64,000 bases of DNA, from positions 54,598-118,597 of the forward strand of contig NZ_PJAS01000076.1 of the NCBI RefSeq assembly GCF_002836735.1, in the 5' to 3' direction. The stretch comes from Psychrobacter sp. 4Bb. Lineage in GTDB: Bacteria; Pseudomonadota; Gammaproteobacteria; Pseudomonadales; Moraxellaceae. The position numbers and the translations under genes were made by a program. Each line of letters begins with the position of its first letter. The first letter of the stretch is position 1. Under the pieces are notes generated by a model. That model was not told where the DNA came from and searched no databases. It was given only the letters and a program-made list of their open reading frames with translations. Positions 44,021-53,754 of the stretch are shown piece by piece.

Positions 44021-46132
44021 TCAGATTAAATGTGCTTTTAACTCTAACACTTTATCACGCGTTTTTGCTGCTTCTTCAAACTTCAAATCACGCGACATTT
44101 GCTGCATTTGCTTCTCTAGACGTTTGATTTCTTTGGCAAGCAGATCAGGGCTACGCAAGATATTGATATCCACATCTGGCAAATTACTCTTAACTGGGAT
44201 AGCTTGATTGTCATTGGCATCCAAGCTTTCACCCGTATCAATCCTGTCCGTGATACTACGGCGAGCACCTTTTGGCGTGATATTATGCTCAAGGTTAAAG
44301 GCAATCTGCTTATCACGGCGACGATCCGTCTCATCTATCGCCTTTTGCATACTTGGCGTAATGCGATCGGCATAGAGAATGGCTTTACCGTTTAAGTGAC
44401 GCGCTGCACGACCAATGGTCTGAATAAGCGAACGCTCTGAACGCAAAAATCCTTCTTTATCGGCATCAAATATCGCTACCAATGATACCTCTGGCATATC
44501 CAAGCCTTCACGTAATAAGTTGATACCGACCAGCACATCATGCACGCCAGTACGGAGCTCATGAATAATCTGCATACGCTCAACAGTATCAATGTCCGAA
44601 TGTAGATAGGCGACTTTTACATCATACTCTTTGAGGTAACTGGTCAAATCTTCTGACATACGCTTGGTCAATGTAGTAATCAGTACACGCTCGTCCTTTT
44701 CACGGCGTTTGGTAATCTCTGATAGCACATCATCAACTTGCGTCAAGACAGGACGTATCTCAATCTCAGGGTCAATCAGACCTGTAGGACGGACAACCTG
44801 CTCAACAACTTGCTCGCTATGCTCGAGCTCATACAATGCTGGCGTGGCACTCACATAAATGGTTTTGGGTTTGATACGTTCCCATTCTTCAAACTTCATC
44901 GGACGGTTATTCATCGCACTGGGTAATCTAAAACCATAATTGACCAAGTTTTCTTTACGTGATCTATCGCCTTTATACATCGCGCCAATCTGTGAAACCG
45001 TCACATGTGACTCATCAAGGAACAATAAGGCATCTTCTGGAATATAATCAAATAACGTTGGCGGCGCTTCCCCTGATGGACGGCCAGAGAGATGCTGTGA
45101 GTAGTTTTCGATACCGTTACAGTAACCAAGCTGCTGAATCATCTCCAAGTCATACTGAGTACGCTCTTTGAGACGTTGTGCTTCAATCAACTTATTGTTG
45201 TCACGGAAGTATTCTAAACGCGGCTCTAACTCAGCACGAATCGTATGGCTGGCAGCTTCTAACTTATTACGCGGCGTCACATAGTGCGACTTTGGATAAA
45301 TGGTAATACGTGGCACGCTGCGCACCGTCTTACCCGTTAAAGGATCAAACCACGTAATCTTCTCAACCTCGTTATCGAATAAATGCACACGTACGGCTAG
45401 CTGCTCAGACTCAGCAGGATAGATATCTAACAGCTCTCCACGCAAGCGATACGTACCACGGCCAAAATCTAGCTCGTTACGCGTGTATTGCATCTCAACC
45501 AAACGCTTGATGGTTGCCGTACGATCGATGTTATCGCCCACAACGACATGCAATAGCATTTTTAGATAGCTCTCTGGATCACCCAAACCATAGATACAAG
45601 ATACCGAAGCGACGATAATCGCATCGCGACGCTCTAACAAGGCACGCGTGGCGGAAAGGCGCATCTGATCAATATGATCGTTAATAGCGCTGTCTTTTTC
45701 GATAAAGGTATCACTAGCAGCAACATACGCTTCTGGCTGATAATAGTCATAGTAACTGACAAAATATTCGACCGCATTATTAGGGAAAAACGATTTGAAC
45801 TCACCATATAGCTGAGCCGCTAGCGTTTTGTTGTGCGCCATAATAATGGTTGGGCGCTGAGTTTCAGCGATGACCTTTGCCATGGTATAGGTCTTACCAG
45901 AACCAGTCACACCCAATAGCAACTGCTCGTCCATGTCCGAATTGATACCGTTAACTAGCTTTTTGATGGCTTGCGGCTGGTCGCCTGCTGGCTCAAAGTC
46001 AGTAACCATCTCAAAGGCACGACTTGATATTTGCGTCCCTGACGCATTAACACCACTAATTTCAGCTTCGCCTTGGAGCTGAGTGGCCAATTGATTTAAC
46101 TGACGCGATGAGCGCGGTTCAGGCATTCGCAT
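44021..46132 (-). CDS. uvrB: excinuclease ABC subunit B
   Basis: 703 residues (E. coli UvrB 673). The damage-verifying helicase-like subunit of nucleotide excision repair. Walker A 'GVTGSGKT', the beta-hairpin region '[16 protein letters not shown]', '[17 protein letters not shown]', motif V/VI '[22 protein letters not shown]' and '[13 protein letters not shown]', and the C-terminal UVR motif ('[20 protein letters not shown]') that binds UvrC. The normal protein starts near '[17 protein letters not shown]', so residues 1-38 are an extra N-terminal part; no closer start with a better ribosome-binding site was seen. Confidence 0.98.
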   Translation of the reverse strand: MRMPEPRSSRQLNQLATQLQGEAEISGVNASGTQISSRAFEMVTDFEPAGDQPQAIKKLVNGINSDMDEQLLLGVTGSGKTYTMAKVIAETQRPTIIMAHNKTLAAQLYGEFKSFFPNNAVEYFVSYYDYYQPEAYVAASDTFIEKDSAINDHIDQMRLSATRALLERRDAIIVASVSCIYGLGDPESYLKMLLHVVVGDNIDRTATIKRLVEMQYTRNELDFGRGTYRLRGELLDIYPAESEQLAVRVHLFDNEVEKITWFDPLTGKTVRSVPRITIYPKSHYVTPRNKLEAASHTIRAELEPRLEYFRDNNKLIEAQRLKERTQYDLEMIQQLGYCNGIENYSQHLSGRPSGEAPPTLFDYIPEDALLFLDESHVTVSQIGAMYKGDRSRKENLVNYGFRLPSAMNNRPMKFEEWERIKPKTIYVSATPALYELEHSEQVVEQVVRPTGLIDPEIEIRPVLTQVDDVLSEITKRREKDERVLITTLTKRMSEDLTSYLKEYDVKVAYLHSDIDTVERMQIIHELRTGVHDVLVGINLLREGLDMPEVSLVAIFDADKEGFLRSERSLIQTIGRAARHLNGKAILYADRITPSMQKAIDETDRRRDKQIAFNLEHNITPKGARRSITDRIDTGESLDANDNQAIPVKSNLPDVDINILRSPDLLAKEIKRLEKQMQQMSRDLKFEEAAKTRDKVLELKAHLI

Positions 46133-46615
46133 AATGGCTTTCTTCTTCTTAAGGTTTATAACAATATGGGGTCTGAGCAGCGGTTTTTAAAGGAGAATAA
46201 GGAGTCTCATCCTATAGTTAAAACACTGTCTCGCTGCCCAAAAATATGAGTGTATAAATGTACGGTTTATCAGAAATTAAAGCTTAATATTAGCGGATAA
46301 AACTTACATCGTTATAAAAAACGCACACAGTATTCGATAAATTTACAAAGCTTTTCACGGTTAACAAACTCGTTACACGACCACTCAACAAAGCCTAACA
46401 CTCAAGGGTTCCAACACTGAGTTAAGCTGCTATTATCATTCTTGAATTAACAAGTTGATGACTTTTCAGTACTAGTGAGCAGTATTGATGAATTGAAAGA
46501 TTTATAGCAATTCATATTGTTAGCTTTAACTTAATTGTCATCGAATAGAAGACCAATAAAAATACATTGAACTTTCATTCAATATAATAATTTTAAATAA
46601 ATGACGGAGTAAAAT
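46133..46615. other. divergent intergenic region uvrB / dps
   Basis: About 480 bases, AT-rich toward dps. It should hold the promoters of both stress genes. I found no certain SOS box, OxyR site or RNA. CGGAG at 46604-46608 is the dps ribosome-binding site. Confidence 0.45.
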
Positions 46616-47098
46616 ATGAGAGAACGTTACGCAAGTGGTATTTCAGACGAAACTGCGAAAAAAATGATTGATTTATTAAACGCTAACCTAGCAAACGTTA
46701 TCGATTTAACATTAGATGGCAAACAGTGCCATTGGAATCTACAAGGCACTGGCTTTATCGGTGTACATCAATTATTAGATGAGACATCAGATCGTATCCT
46801 TGAAGTATCAGATACTATCGCAGAGCGTATTGTAATCCTAGGTGGTCAACCAAATGGTTTGGCAAGTCGCGTAGTAAAAGAGTCTATCCTAGATGACTAC
46901 CCAACCGACATCACTGAAGTAGATCAGCATGTACGTGAGTTAACTAGCCGCTACAAGAAAGTCGCAGAGACATTGCGTGAAGCGATTGCTACCGCTGGTG
47001 ATGCAGGTGATGAAGACACCGCTGACTTGTTTACAGAAGCTAGCCGTATTGTTGATAAAGATGCATGGTTCATCGGTGCAAACGCACCAAAGAAATAG
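46616..47098 (+). CDS. dps: Dps-family DNA-protecting ferritin
   Basis: 160 residues. A four-helix ferritin-like subunit of the Dps dodecamer, which oxidises and stores iron with peroxide and protects DNA in starvation or oxidative stress. The intersubunit ferroxidase ligands are in 'CHWNLQGTGFIGVHQLLDETSD' (two His, Asp and Glu, split here over about residues 41-62). 'DEDTADLFTEASRIVDKDAWFIGAN' is the C-terminal helix. Cytoplasmic. It is monocistronic, with its own terminator; the upstream region is long and probably regulated. Confidence 0.93.
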   Translation: MRERYASGISDETAKKMIDLLNANLANVIDLTLDGKQCHWNLQGTGFIGVHQLLDETSDRILEVSDTIAERIVILGGQPNGLASRVVKESILDDYPTDITEVDQHVRELTSRYKKVAETLREAIATAGDAGDEDTADLFTEASRIVDKDAWFIGANAPKK

Positions 47099-47140
47099 TA
47101 CCGTTTAAGTTAAAAAATTACTAAGTACTAGAGTTATAAG

Positions 47141-47168
47141 AAAAGCCGTCACTCATGACGGCTTTTTT
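47141..47168. terminator. dps terminator
   Basis: AAAAGCCGTC (47141-47150) pairs with GACGGCTTTT (47157-47166) around a 6-nt loop, followed by further T. It may also serve the convergent CDF gene. Confidence 0.88.
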
Positions 47169-47255
47169 GTGTTTTGATTTTTGAATTTAGAAAGTGTACT
47201 TAAAAGTATTCAATAGGATTTCTCTACCACATACTTAATCTACTAAGCTTTTAAA

Positions 47256-48344
47256 TTAAATATTCTCTAAACTTAGCAGCTCAGCGTTAGGTTCGGACAG
47301 TGTCAAGATAGCCTCTTGAAAGACTGGATTACCTCTGAATAGATTTTCAATCTCTTCAAACTTCTGTGCGATATGCTCTTCTTTTTGATTGCCTGCGATA
47401 TCTACTGCCGCCACCATAAATATCTTCTTTGGACCGACCCACTCTAGGTGCAGATAGGACACACTATCGATATCTGGATGATTTAGCAGCTCGCTTAAAA
47501 CATATTCATGCATACGGTCAGTGACTCTATGCCCGACTAAGAAATCTCGGTTGCGACTGATCAAGAATATGGCGACGACGCCCAGTAGTAGACCGACGAT
47601 GATAGACCCTAACGCATCCCAATACGGTTCGCCCGTATAAGCATGCATACCCATAGCAGCAGCGGCAATCACCAAACCGGTGACCGCTGCTAAATCTTCA
47701 AAGAATACACCGCGCAACGTTGGGTTAGACGTATCTACAACATAGCCAAGTGCACTGATATCGAGCGCTTCACCATGCTTTTTGCTTTGTCTGTAAGCCT
47801 GAATCAATGAGATTCCTTCGAGCACAAACGCCACTGCCAATACGATAAAGCCAATCGTATAGTTAGCTTCAGACTCAGTAGCGTTCCATTCTTTGATACC
47901 GGTATAGATAGAGACAATCGAACCTGCCGTAAATACACCAAAAGCCGCAATCATCGACCAAACATAAGACTCTTTGCCGTAGCCTAACGGATGGCTTTTA
48001 TCAGCAGGTTTGATGGATTTTTTTTCTGCAACGATGAGCAATGTACCATTACCAGCATCTGCCCATGAGTGAGCTGCTTCTGCAATCATGGAGGCTGAGC
48101 CTGTCATAAAAGCGGCAACTGTTTTTGCGATTGCAATAACCAGATTGGCCCCAACTGCAATTAACACAGTGATAAGTGAGCCTGAATGCTCGTCGTTGGT
48201 TTCAGGGCTTTGGTTAAGGGTATGTTTTAGTTCAGGGTCATTTAAAATTTTAGGATTACCTGCCCCACGTGCACGAGGTGTTTGCGCTTTAGGAGCGGCT
48301 GGTAAATGGCGCTGGGGATTAGCAATAGATGGCTTTAGACTCAT
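47256..48344 (-). CDS. cation diffusion facilitator transporter (ZnT9-like group)
   Basis: About 362 residues, six transmembrane helices. 'LVIAIAKTVAAFMTGSASMIAEAAHSWADAGNGTLLIV' bears the HSxxD metal site in helix 2; in helix 5 'GVFFEDLAAVTGLVIAAAAMGMH' replaces the usual HDxxD by FEDLA, as in the SLC30A9-like branch, so the transported ion is uncertain. The C-terminal cytoplasmic domain (about 270-350) is present. The N-terminus before helix 1 is a Pro/Ala-rich extension. The frame is open to 48410, but the ATG at 48344 ('MSLKPSIAN') gives a more normal length; neither has a clear ribosome-binding site. Confidence 0.85.
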   Translation of the reverse strand: MSLKPSIANPQRHLPAAPKAQTPRARGAGNPKILNDPELKHTLNQSPETNDEHSGSLITVLIAVGANLVIAIAKTVAAFMTGSASMIAEAAHSWADAGNGTLLIVAEKKSIKPADKSHPLGYGKESYVWSMIAAFGVFTAGSIVSIYTGIKEWNATESEANYTIGFIVLAVAFVLEGISLIQAYRQSKKHGEALDISALGYVVDTSNPTLRGVFFEDLAAVTGLVIAAAAMGMHAYTGEPYWDALGSIIVGLLLGVVAIFLISRNRDFLVGHRVTDRMHEYVLSELLNHPDIDSVSYLHLEWVGPKKIFMVAAVDIAGNQKEEHIAQKFEEIENLFRGNPVFQEAILTLSEPNAELLSLENI

Positions 48345-48577
48345 GCTAGACTCACTGAAATAAGGTATTGATAGTAGAATTTTTCGCCGTAGATAAATGG
48401 CTTGAAACATACATCAGCTTAAAATAAGCGCTCTACAATCTCAGTGTCTTTTTAGTGAGTCGTTGTATGAATTATTAACTCAATAAACCTAGATAACTTT
48501 ATACAATTTTAGATAGCTTTAAATAACTTAGGCTATTTTTTGTCATCTACTTCGTGTTCGCTAAACTGCTTGTTAAT

Positions 48578-49087
48578 CTATTCGAAATCACAACTTGGAC
48601 GATGTGAGCTTTCCATACGCAGCTTTTTTCGTTCTTTTGCTGCATCAGCTCGACACTGCTGCATCTTGTTTTTGATATCGAGTGGCGGTGCAGATGTCGG
48701 TTTACCGTTGTCATCGATAGCCACCATCGTAAAGTAACAGCTGTTGGTATGACGGACGGTACGACCACGCACATCTTCTGCTTCGACGCGGATACCTACT
48801 TCCATTGAGGTATTACCAACATAATTGACACTGGCTGCAAAAGTAACCAACTCGCCCACATATATCGGCTCACGGAACATCACTTGATCGACAGACAGTG
48901 TCACCACATAATTACCACTATAGCGACTGGCACAAGCATAAGCGACCTGATCAAGCATCTTGAGCAAATCCCCACCATGCACATTGCCAATGAAATTCGC
49001 CATATCAGGCGTCATCAGTACTGACATGTATAGCTCATGGTTTAATGGGGCTTTTTTGGCAGTGGAGCTGGTATTGTATTGCGGCAT
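48578..49087 (-). CDS. acyl-CoA thioesterase, YciA-like hotdog fold
   Basis: 169 residues. A single hotdog domain: 'PLNHELYMSVLMTPDMANFIGNVHGGDLLKMLDQVAYACASRYSG' region (about 15-59) with the catalytic Asp in 'MLDQVAY' and the 'NVHGG' loop, then 'VTLSVDQVMFREPIYVGELVTFAASVNYVG'. A basic tail follows ('AAKERKKLRMESS'). It hydrolyses medium- to long-chain acyl-CoA in the cytoplasm. It stands alone on the minus strand. Confidence 0.9.
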   Translation of the reverse strand: MPQYNTSSTAKKAPLNHELYMSVLMTPDMANFIGNVHGGDLLKMLDQVAYACASRYSGNYVVTLSVDQVMFREPIYVGELVTFAASVNYVGNTSMEVGIRVEAEDVRGRTVRHTNSCYFTMVAIDDNGKPTSAPPLDIKNKMQQCRADAAKERKKLRMESSHRPSCDFE

Positions 49088-49218
49088 AATATTCCTTAAT
49101 GGTTTGACACTTATTTATTATGTCTACCATTTATACAGCAGGTCGCTGTATAGCACAAACAGACCTCTGTCATTAGACAGTCTAAATTGTGTAAATCAGG
49201 GCTATTTAAACAGTATTA

Positions 49219-49388
49219 GGGCGTGTCTTCAATTCAATCGATAGTCATCTAAATGGGTTAAAAATGGCTAAATCTTGCCAAATGGCGTCAAATAGCTGAC
49301 TAATATCTCGATATTATCTGCGCTATTTTCCTTGTTTGACTGCGATTTATCTCATTTTTATCACCATTTTTAAAATGAGGACACGCCC
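49219..49388. mobile_element. 170-bp TA-flanked MITE, copy B
   Basis: Exactly 170 bp like copy A. It begins GGGCGTGTCTTCAATTCA and ends with an imperfect inverse (GGACACGCCC), flanked by TA at 49217-49218 and 49389-49390. It has no coding frame. Differences from copy A are scattered substitutions without length change, so both derive from one parent. Confidence 0.85.
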
Positions 49389-49410
49389 TAGATAAGCCAA
49401 GATATAAGCG

Positions 49411-49821
49411 CTAGCTCAACCAATGAAAGCGATACGCAAGCCACGCTACTATGGCGCTAACCGAACCGGTCAAAATACCACCCCAAACAAAATCTACCAA
49501 CGCTGTATCTAGCGTAAAGCCCTTATACAGTGCTAAATTGGTAAAGTCGTATGTTCCATAAGCCATCAAGCCAATCAGCCCGCCGAGTAAGAAGATATGA
49601 CCCACGGATGCGCCAGCTTTGATTTGCGGATATAGAACCAAAATACAAAGCGCTAATATATAAAACATATAAAACACGCCAGCCGCCATCATGTTCGGCT
49701 CATCAGCCAATAGATGCCCGATACGCGACTCATAAAAGGCGCCTTTCATGGTCGTTAGCCAGACAGCATCGACACCCAAAAATATAACCACAGCAGCGAG
49801 ATAAATAAAAACGTAACCCAT
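49411..49821 (-). CDS. DUF2177 membrane protein
   Basis: 136 residues with four membrane helices: 'VFIYLAAVVIFLGVDAVWLTTM', 'AAGVFYMFYILALCILVLYP', 'IFLLGGLIGLMAYGTYDFTNLAL' and 'FVWGGILTGSVSAIVAWLAY'. The 'GVDAVWL' and 'YGTYDFTN' motifs identify DUF2177. Function unknown; inner membrane. It lies 39 bp before the LysR pseudogene on the same strand and 21 bp from the MITE flank. Confidence 0.88.
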   Translation of the reverse strand: MGYVFIYLAAVVIFLGVDAVWLTTMKGAFYESRIGHLLADEPNMMAAGVFYMFYILALCILVLYPQIKAGASVGHIFLLGGLIGLMAYGTYDFTNLALYKGFTLDTALVDFVWGGILTGSVSAIVAWLAYRFHWLS

Positions 49822-49860
49822 GATATTACCTCTTATAAAATGAATAAAAACGGATAAAAT

Positions 49861-50767
49861 TTATAGTGTCAGTCTTGGTTGAATAAAGTCTAAAAATGCC
49901 AGAATACGCGAAGATACGGCACTGTTTTTGTAATATACCGCCTGTATGGCTTCGCGGTTATTTGGTCTGACTATCGCCTCGGGCAATACCTCAACCAATC
50001 GTCCAGATTTCAAATCTTCACCAATCATAAAATGTGACAATAAAGCGATACCTTGGTGGCTTAAACATAGCTGACGCAGGGTCTCGCCGCTACTGGCTGT
50101 CATGTGGAAATTCAGTTTAACTGGTGTTTTTAGTGGCCAGCTATTTAGTTTTGACGCATCGTTAAAGCCAATTAATTTATGAGTGCTTAAATCATCAACA
50201 TTCAAATTATCAATATGAGTCACTTCATTATGCTGGTGTAAGTATTCAGGACTGGCTACTAGCCGCAGCTTACTTTTACCTAATAGACGTGCATGCAAAT
50301 TTGAGTCTTTTAAGTCGCCAATTCTGATAGCTAGATCCGTCTTATGCTCAAGCAAATCAATAATATTGTCATGCGAGGTAAGGTCGAGAGTAATGTGTGG
50401 ATACTGCGCCACAAAATCACCAACCAAAGGCGTCAGTTGATGAAAGACAAACGGGCTCGCGGCGTCAATCCGTAAATGCCCACTCGGCGCTTGTTTTAAC
50501 AGCTTAATCGCTTCTTCACCGGTATATAACGTATTTAAACTCTCACGCGCATATCTTATAAAGACATGCCCTTCCTCCGTCAGCTCCAAGCGCCGTGTCG
50601 TTCTATTTAGCAGCGTGCATTGCAGCGTGTCTTCGAGTCTGGACACCGCACGAGGATACTTTGGCAACCTGCTGATTCAGTAAGTTGGCAGCGCCAGTAA
50701 AGCTGCCCGTGTCTACTACCGTCAAAAATATCTCTATATCTTCTGTTTTAGCATGTCCCATCATCAT
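49861..50767 (-). pseudogene. LysR-type regulator with a single-base frameshift
   Basis: The gene starts at ATG 50767 (AAAGG 5 nt upstream) and encodes an HTH start, 'TEDIEIFLTVVDTGSFTGAA' then 'NLLNQQVAKVS'. An extra base near 50653 then shifts the frame. The frame that continues reads 'RAVSRLEDTLQCTLLNRTTRRLELTEEG' and a complete substrate-binding domain to 49861. Removing one base restores a normal LysR protein of about 301 residues. No other damage is visible, so this is either a very recent mutation or a sequencing error. It is divergent from an MFS exporter it probably controlled. Confidence 0.85.
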
Positions 50768-50872
50768 GATGACCTTTACAAAATTGACAAAGGTATTTTG
50801 TCATTTGTGCTGTTTTTTGCAAACTATAAATCGGTCAAACTACGCGCATCATTTAATTATTAGGATGTCGTT

Positions 50873-52045
50873 ATGCCACTCGCTTTATGGGCGCTTACTC
50901 TAAGCGCATTTGCAATTGGGACAACCGAATTTGTCATTGTTGGATTGGTACCAACTATTGCCGCAGATCTAGGCGTGAGCTTACCTTCAGCAGGGTTGCT
51001 CGTCAGCCTATATGCTGTCGGCGTTGCCATCGGTGCCCCTATACTTACCGCACTCACTGGCCGCTGGAATCGCAAAATAGTACTGATGAGCCTAATGTGT
51101 CTGTTTGTCATCGGCAACTTGCTGGCTTGGCAAGCACCCAGTTATGAAACCTTAATACTTGCCCGTATCTTGACCGGTCTGGCGCATGGTGTGTTTTTCT
51201 CTATTGGTTCCATGATTGCTACCAGTCTCGTCAGTAAAGAAAAAGAAGCCAGCGCAATTGCCATTATGTTTACCGGACTTACCGTGGCGCTCGTAACTGG
51301 CGTACCTCTTGGCACATGGATTGGACAGCATTTCGGTTGGCGCGCTACGTTTTTGGTCGTCTCAGTACTGGGCTTAATCGCTTTAATTGGTAGCGCGATA
51401 TTAGTACCAAAAAACCTAAAAAAATCTATCCCTGCAACCTTCAAAGAGCAATTACAAGTCATTGTAAAACCGCAATTACTGCTGGTCTATCTAATGACTA
51501 TTCTCGGCTATGGCGGTACGTTTACGGCATTTACCTACCTAGCACCTATCTTAGAACAGCAAACCAAATTTGCGCCATCAGCCATTGGTCTCATTATGCT
51601 CGTATATGGCGTGTCCGTTGCGATCGGTAATATCTGGGGCGGCAAACTTGCAGATAAACGTGGCCCTATTAGTGCGCTTAGCATTATATTTAGCGCCTTA
51701 AGTGTCATTCTTTTATTATTCACCTTTACTATGCAATCCAAGATCGCTGCTGTACTCACTATTTTGGTATGGGGTGCTTTTGCCTTTGGTAATGTACCGG
51801 GCCTACAAATCTACGTGGTCAAACAAGCTGAAAAATATACACCGAACGCTGTCGATGTCGCTTCTGGATTGAACATTGATGCATTTAATATCGGTATTGC
51901 ACTGGGCTCAGTCATCGGTGGTAGCGTGGTTGAAAATATGTCACTGCAAGATACAGCTTGGATCGGTGCTGTTATCTCTTTAATGGCATTAGCGGTAACA
52001 CGCTATTCAGGTCTACTTGATAAGCGTGCCCTGCAAACATCATAG
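50873..52045 (+). CDS. MFS exporter, DHA1 / AraJ-like
   Basis: 390 residues, 12 transmembrane helices. The start 'LALWALTLSAFAIGTTEFVIVGLVPTIAADL' and the loop 'GAPILTALTGRWNRK' are those of the DHA1 (AraJ/YdhP/sugar-efflux-like) proton antiporters. Further motifs are 'LARILTGLAHGVFFSIGS' and 'GVPLGTWIGQHFGWRATF'. It exports drugs, sugars or related solutes from the cytoplasm; the substrate is unknown. It is divergent from the frameshifted LysR gene, a common regulator-target pair. Confidence 0.9.
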   Translation: MPLALWALTLSAFAIGTTEFVIVGLVPTIAADLGVSLPSAGLLVSLYAVGVAIGAPILTALTGRWNRKIVLMSLMCLFVIGNLLAWQAPSYETLILARILTGLAHGVFFSIGSMIATSLVSKEKEASAIAIMFTGLTVALVTGVPLGTWIGQHFGWRATFLVVSVLGLIALIGSAILVPKNLKKSIPATFKEQLQVIVKPQLLLVYLMTILGYGGTFTAFTYLAPILEQQTKFAPSAIGLIMLVYGVSVAIGNIWGGKLADKRGPISALSIIFSALSVILLLFTFTMQSKIAAVLTILVWGAFAFGNVPGLQIYVVKQAEKYTPNAVDVASGLNIDAFNIGIALGSVIGGSVVENMSLQDTAWIGAVISLMALAVTRYSGLLDKRALQTS

Positions 52046-52089
52046 AACCTTTCAATGTAAAACTTTTCAATATACAACCTCTCAACATA

Positions 52090-52123
52090 AGGGTCTCAAA
52101 CTGTCTATACAGTATGAGACCCT
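52090..52123. terminator. hairpin between MFS gene and cfa
   Basis: AGGGTCTCA (52090-52098) pairs with TGAGACCCT (52115-52123), with further pairing ACTGT/ACAGT inside. The stem is strong but lacks clear T tracts. It lies between convergent genes. Confidence 0.6.
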
Positions 52124-52161
52124 ATGAATGTTATGAACAAACCATATCTATATCATCAGAC

Positions 52162-53613
52162 TTATACTGATGCGGTTTCTGTTCTATCTTCTTCACTAAA
52201 TGTCTCATCGTTCAAAACCGTTTTATGATTTAAGATAGCAGATGGCAAATCAGAAAAATGTAGCGTATCGATATTGTTAGGCTTCACCGCAGTGACTTGT
52301 ACCACACCGATCGTGCGCTCCAAGAATCCCCCTTCGCAATAACAGAAATAAAACTCCCATAGTCGGATAAAGGCATCGTCATAGCCAAGCGCTTGAATCT
52401 CTGCACGCTGCGCCATAAACGCAGCACGCCAATCACGCAGCGTGTACGCATAATCGAAGCCATAATCATGCAATTGTTTGACGACCATATCGGTTTGTTC
52501 AGTAAATTGTGTCGTCAGTTCTTGGTTTGAGAGCAGACAACCACCTGGGAAAATATGCGTTTGGATAAAATCAACTGAATCGATATAGTCTTGATAGTTT
52601 TGATCATTAAAGGTAATCGCTTGCAGCACCATGAGACCCGTCGGTTTTAGCAAGCTATTACATTTAGCAAAGAATGTCGGTAAATATTCATGTCCCACCG
52701 CCTCAATCATCTCAATGCTGACCAGCTTATCGTACTCTCCCGTCAGCTCACGATAGTCTTGCTTAAGAAGCGTGATCTTATCAGACAATCCTGCCGCTTC
52801 GACTCGTCTCTGCGCCTCGTCATATTGCGCATCAGATATCGTAGTAGTAGTCACATGACAGCCGTAATGCTTGGCCGCAAAGATAGCAAAACCACCCCAG
52901 CCTGTACCAATCTCAATGACACTATCATCAGCACTCAGCTGTAATCGCTGACATATGAGCGATAGCTTGTGCTGCTGAGCATCGCTAAGCGTCACATCAG
53001 GCGTCGGATATACTGCTGATGAGTACATCATGGTATCGTCCAAAAAACGCTGATACATATCATTGCCCAAATCATAATGCGCTAGGATATTAGATTTAGA
53101 GCCAGATTTATCATTGCCACGCAGCTGATGCTTTGCTTTCTCAAATGCTTTACTAATACCAGCAAAACGATTCTCTAGTTTATTGAGCACTGCTAAATTG
53201 CGAGCCGCCAAACGAATCAAACCTGTCAGATCATCCGTATCCCACTCACCATCGATATAACTGTCTGCTAGCGCGATAGAGCCACCAAGTAATAGCTGAC
53301 GATAGACAGCAGGATCATGAATCTGTAGCGTCACATGTAGCGAATGGCGACCAACTGCCGAGCTACTAGCGTCATTAGTAGCTACTTTGCCAAAGCTACT
53401 TGTCTTAGGTTCCTGCTCGTCAAATGTTTCAATCAGGGTGAGGCTACCAAACTGAACGTGCTGTAACGCACGAAAGATAAGCTTTCTCGCTAAGTTATTC
53501 ACACTATTGCTGACTGGCTGTAGTACAGCGCTTTCATTAACCACTTTGCTCACACGAGCAGTTAACTTTTCTAGTTTTGTGACTGGTGCTCGATCGGTCG
53601 GTCGTGCTGGCAT
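52162..53613 (-). CDS. cfa: cyclopropane-fatty-acyl-phospholipid synthase family methyltransferase
   Basis: 483 residues (E. coli Cfa 382); the extra length is mostly N-terminal. It adds a methylene or methyl from SAM to the double bond of unsaturated phospholipid acyl chains. 'ILAHYDLGNDMYQRFLDDTMMYSSAVY' (about 172-198) and the SAM motif 'VIEIGTGWGGFAIFAAKHYG' are clear, with 'SIEMIEAVGHEYLPTF' and 'YCEGGFLERTIGVVQVTA' later. Last gene of the SDR-COG2907-DUF1365-cfa operon, so it may methylate rather than cyclopropanate. Confidence 0.9.
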   Translation of the reverse strand: MPARPTDRAPVTKLEKLTARVSKVVNESAVLQPVSNSVNNLARKLIFRALQHVQFGSLTLIETFDEQEPKTSSFGKVATNDASSSAVGRHSLHVTLQIHDPAVYRQLLLGGSIALADSYIDGEWDTDDLTGLIRLAARNLAVLNKLENRFAGISKAFEKAKHQLRGNDKSGSKSNILAHYDLGNDMYQRFLDDTMMYSSAVYPTPDVTLSDAQQHKLSLICQRLQLSADDSVIEIGTGWGGFAIFAAKHYGCHVTTTTISDAQYDEAQRRVEAAGLSDKITLLKQDYRELTGEYDKLVSIEMIEAVGHEYLPTFFAKCNSLLKPTGLMVLQAITFNDQNYQDYIDSVDFIQTHIFPGGCLLSNQELTTQFTEQTDMVVKQLHDYGFDYAYTLRDWRAAFMAQRAEIQALGYDDAFIRLWEFYFCYCEGGFLERTIGVVQVTAVKPNNIDTLHFSDLPSAILNHKTVLNDETFSEEDRTETASV

Positions 53614-53754
53614 CGTGTATTTATCCTTGTTTAAATGCTTTATTTTTAGTGGTTCATTTTCAGTAGTACATTGACAAAATTTTTGGATTGTTGATATTTA
53701 AAAATTGCTGTAAATATAAGATATTTTTTGCGCTCGATACTGCTGGCTGCTTTT

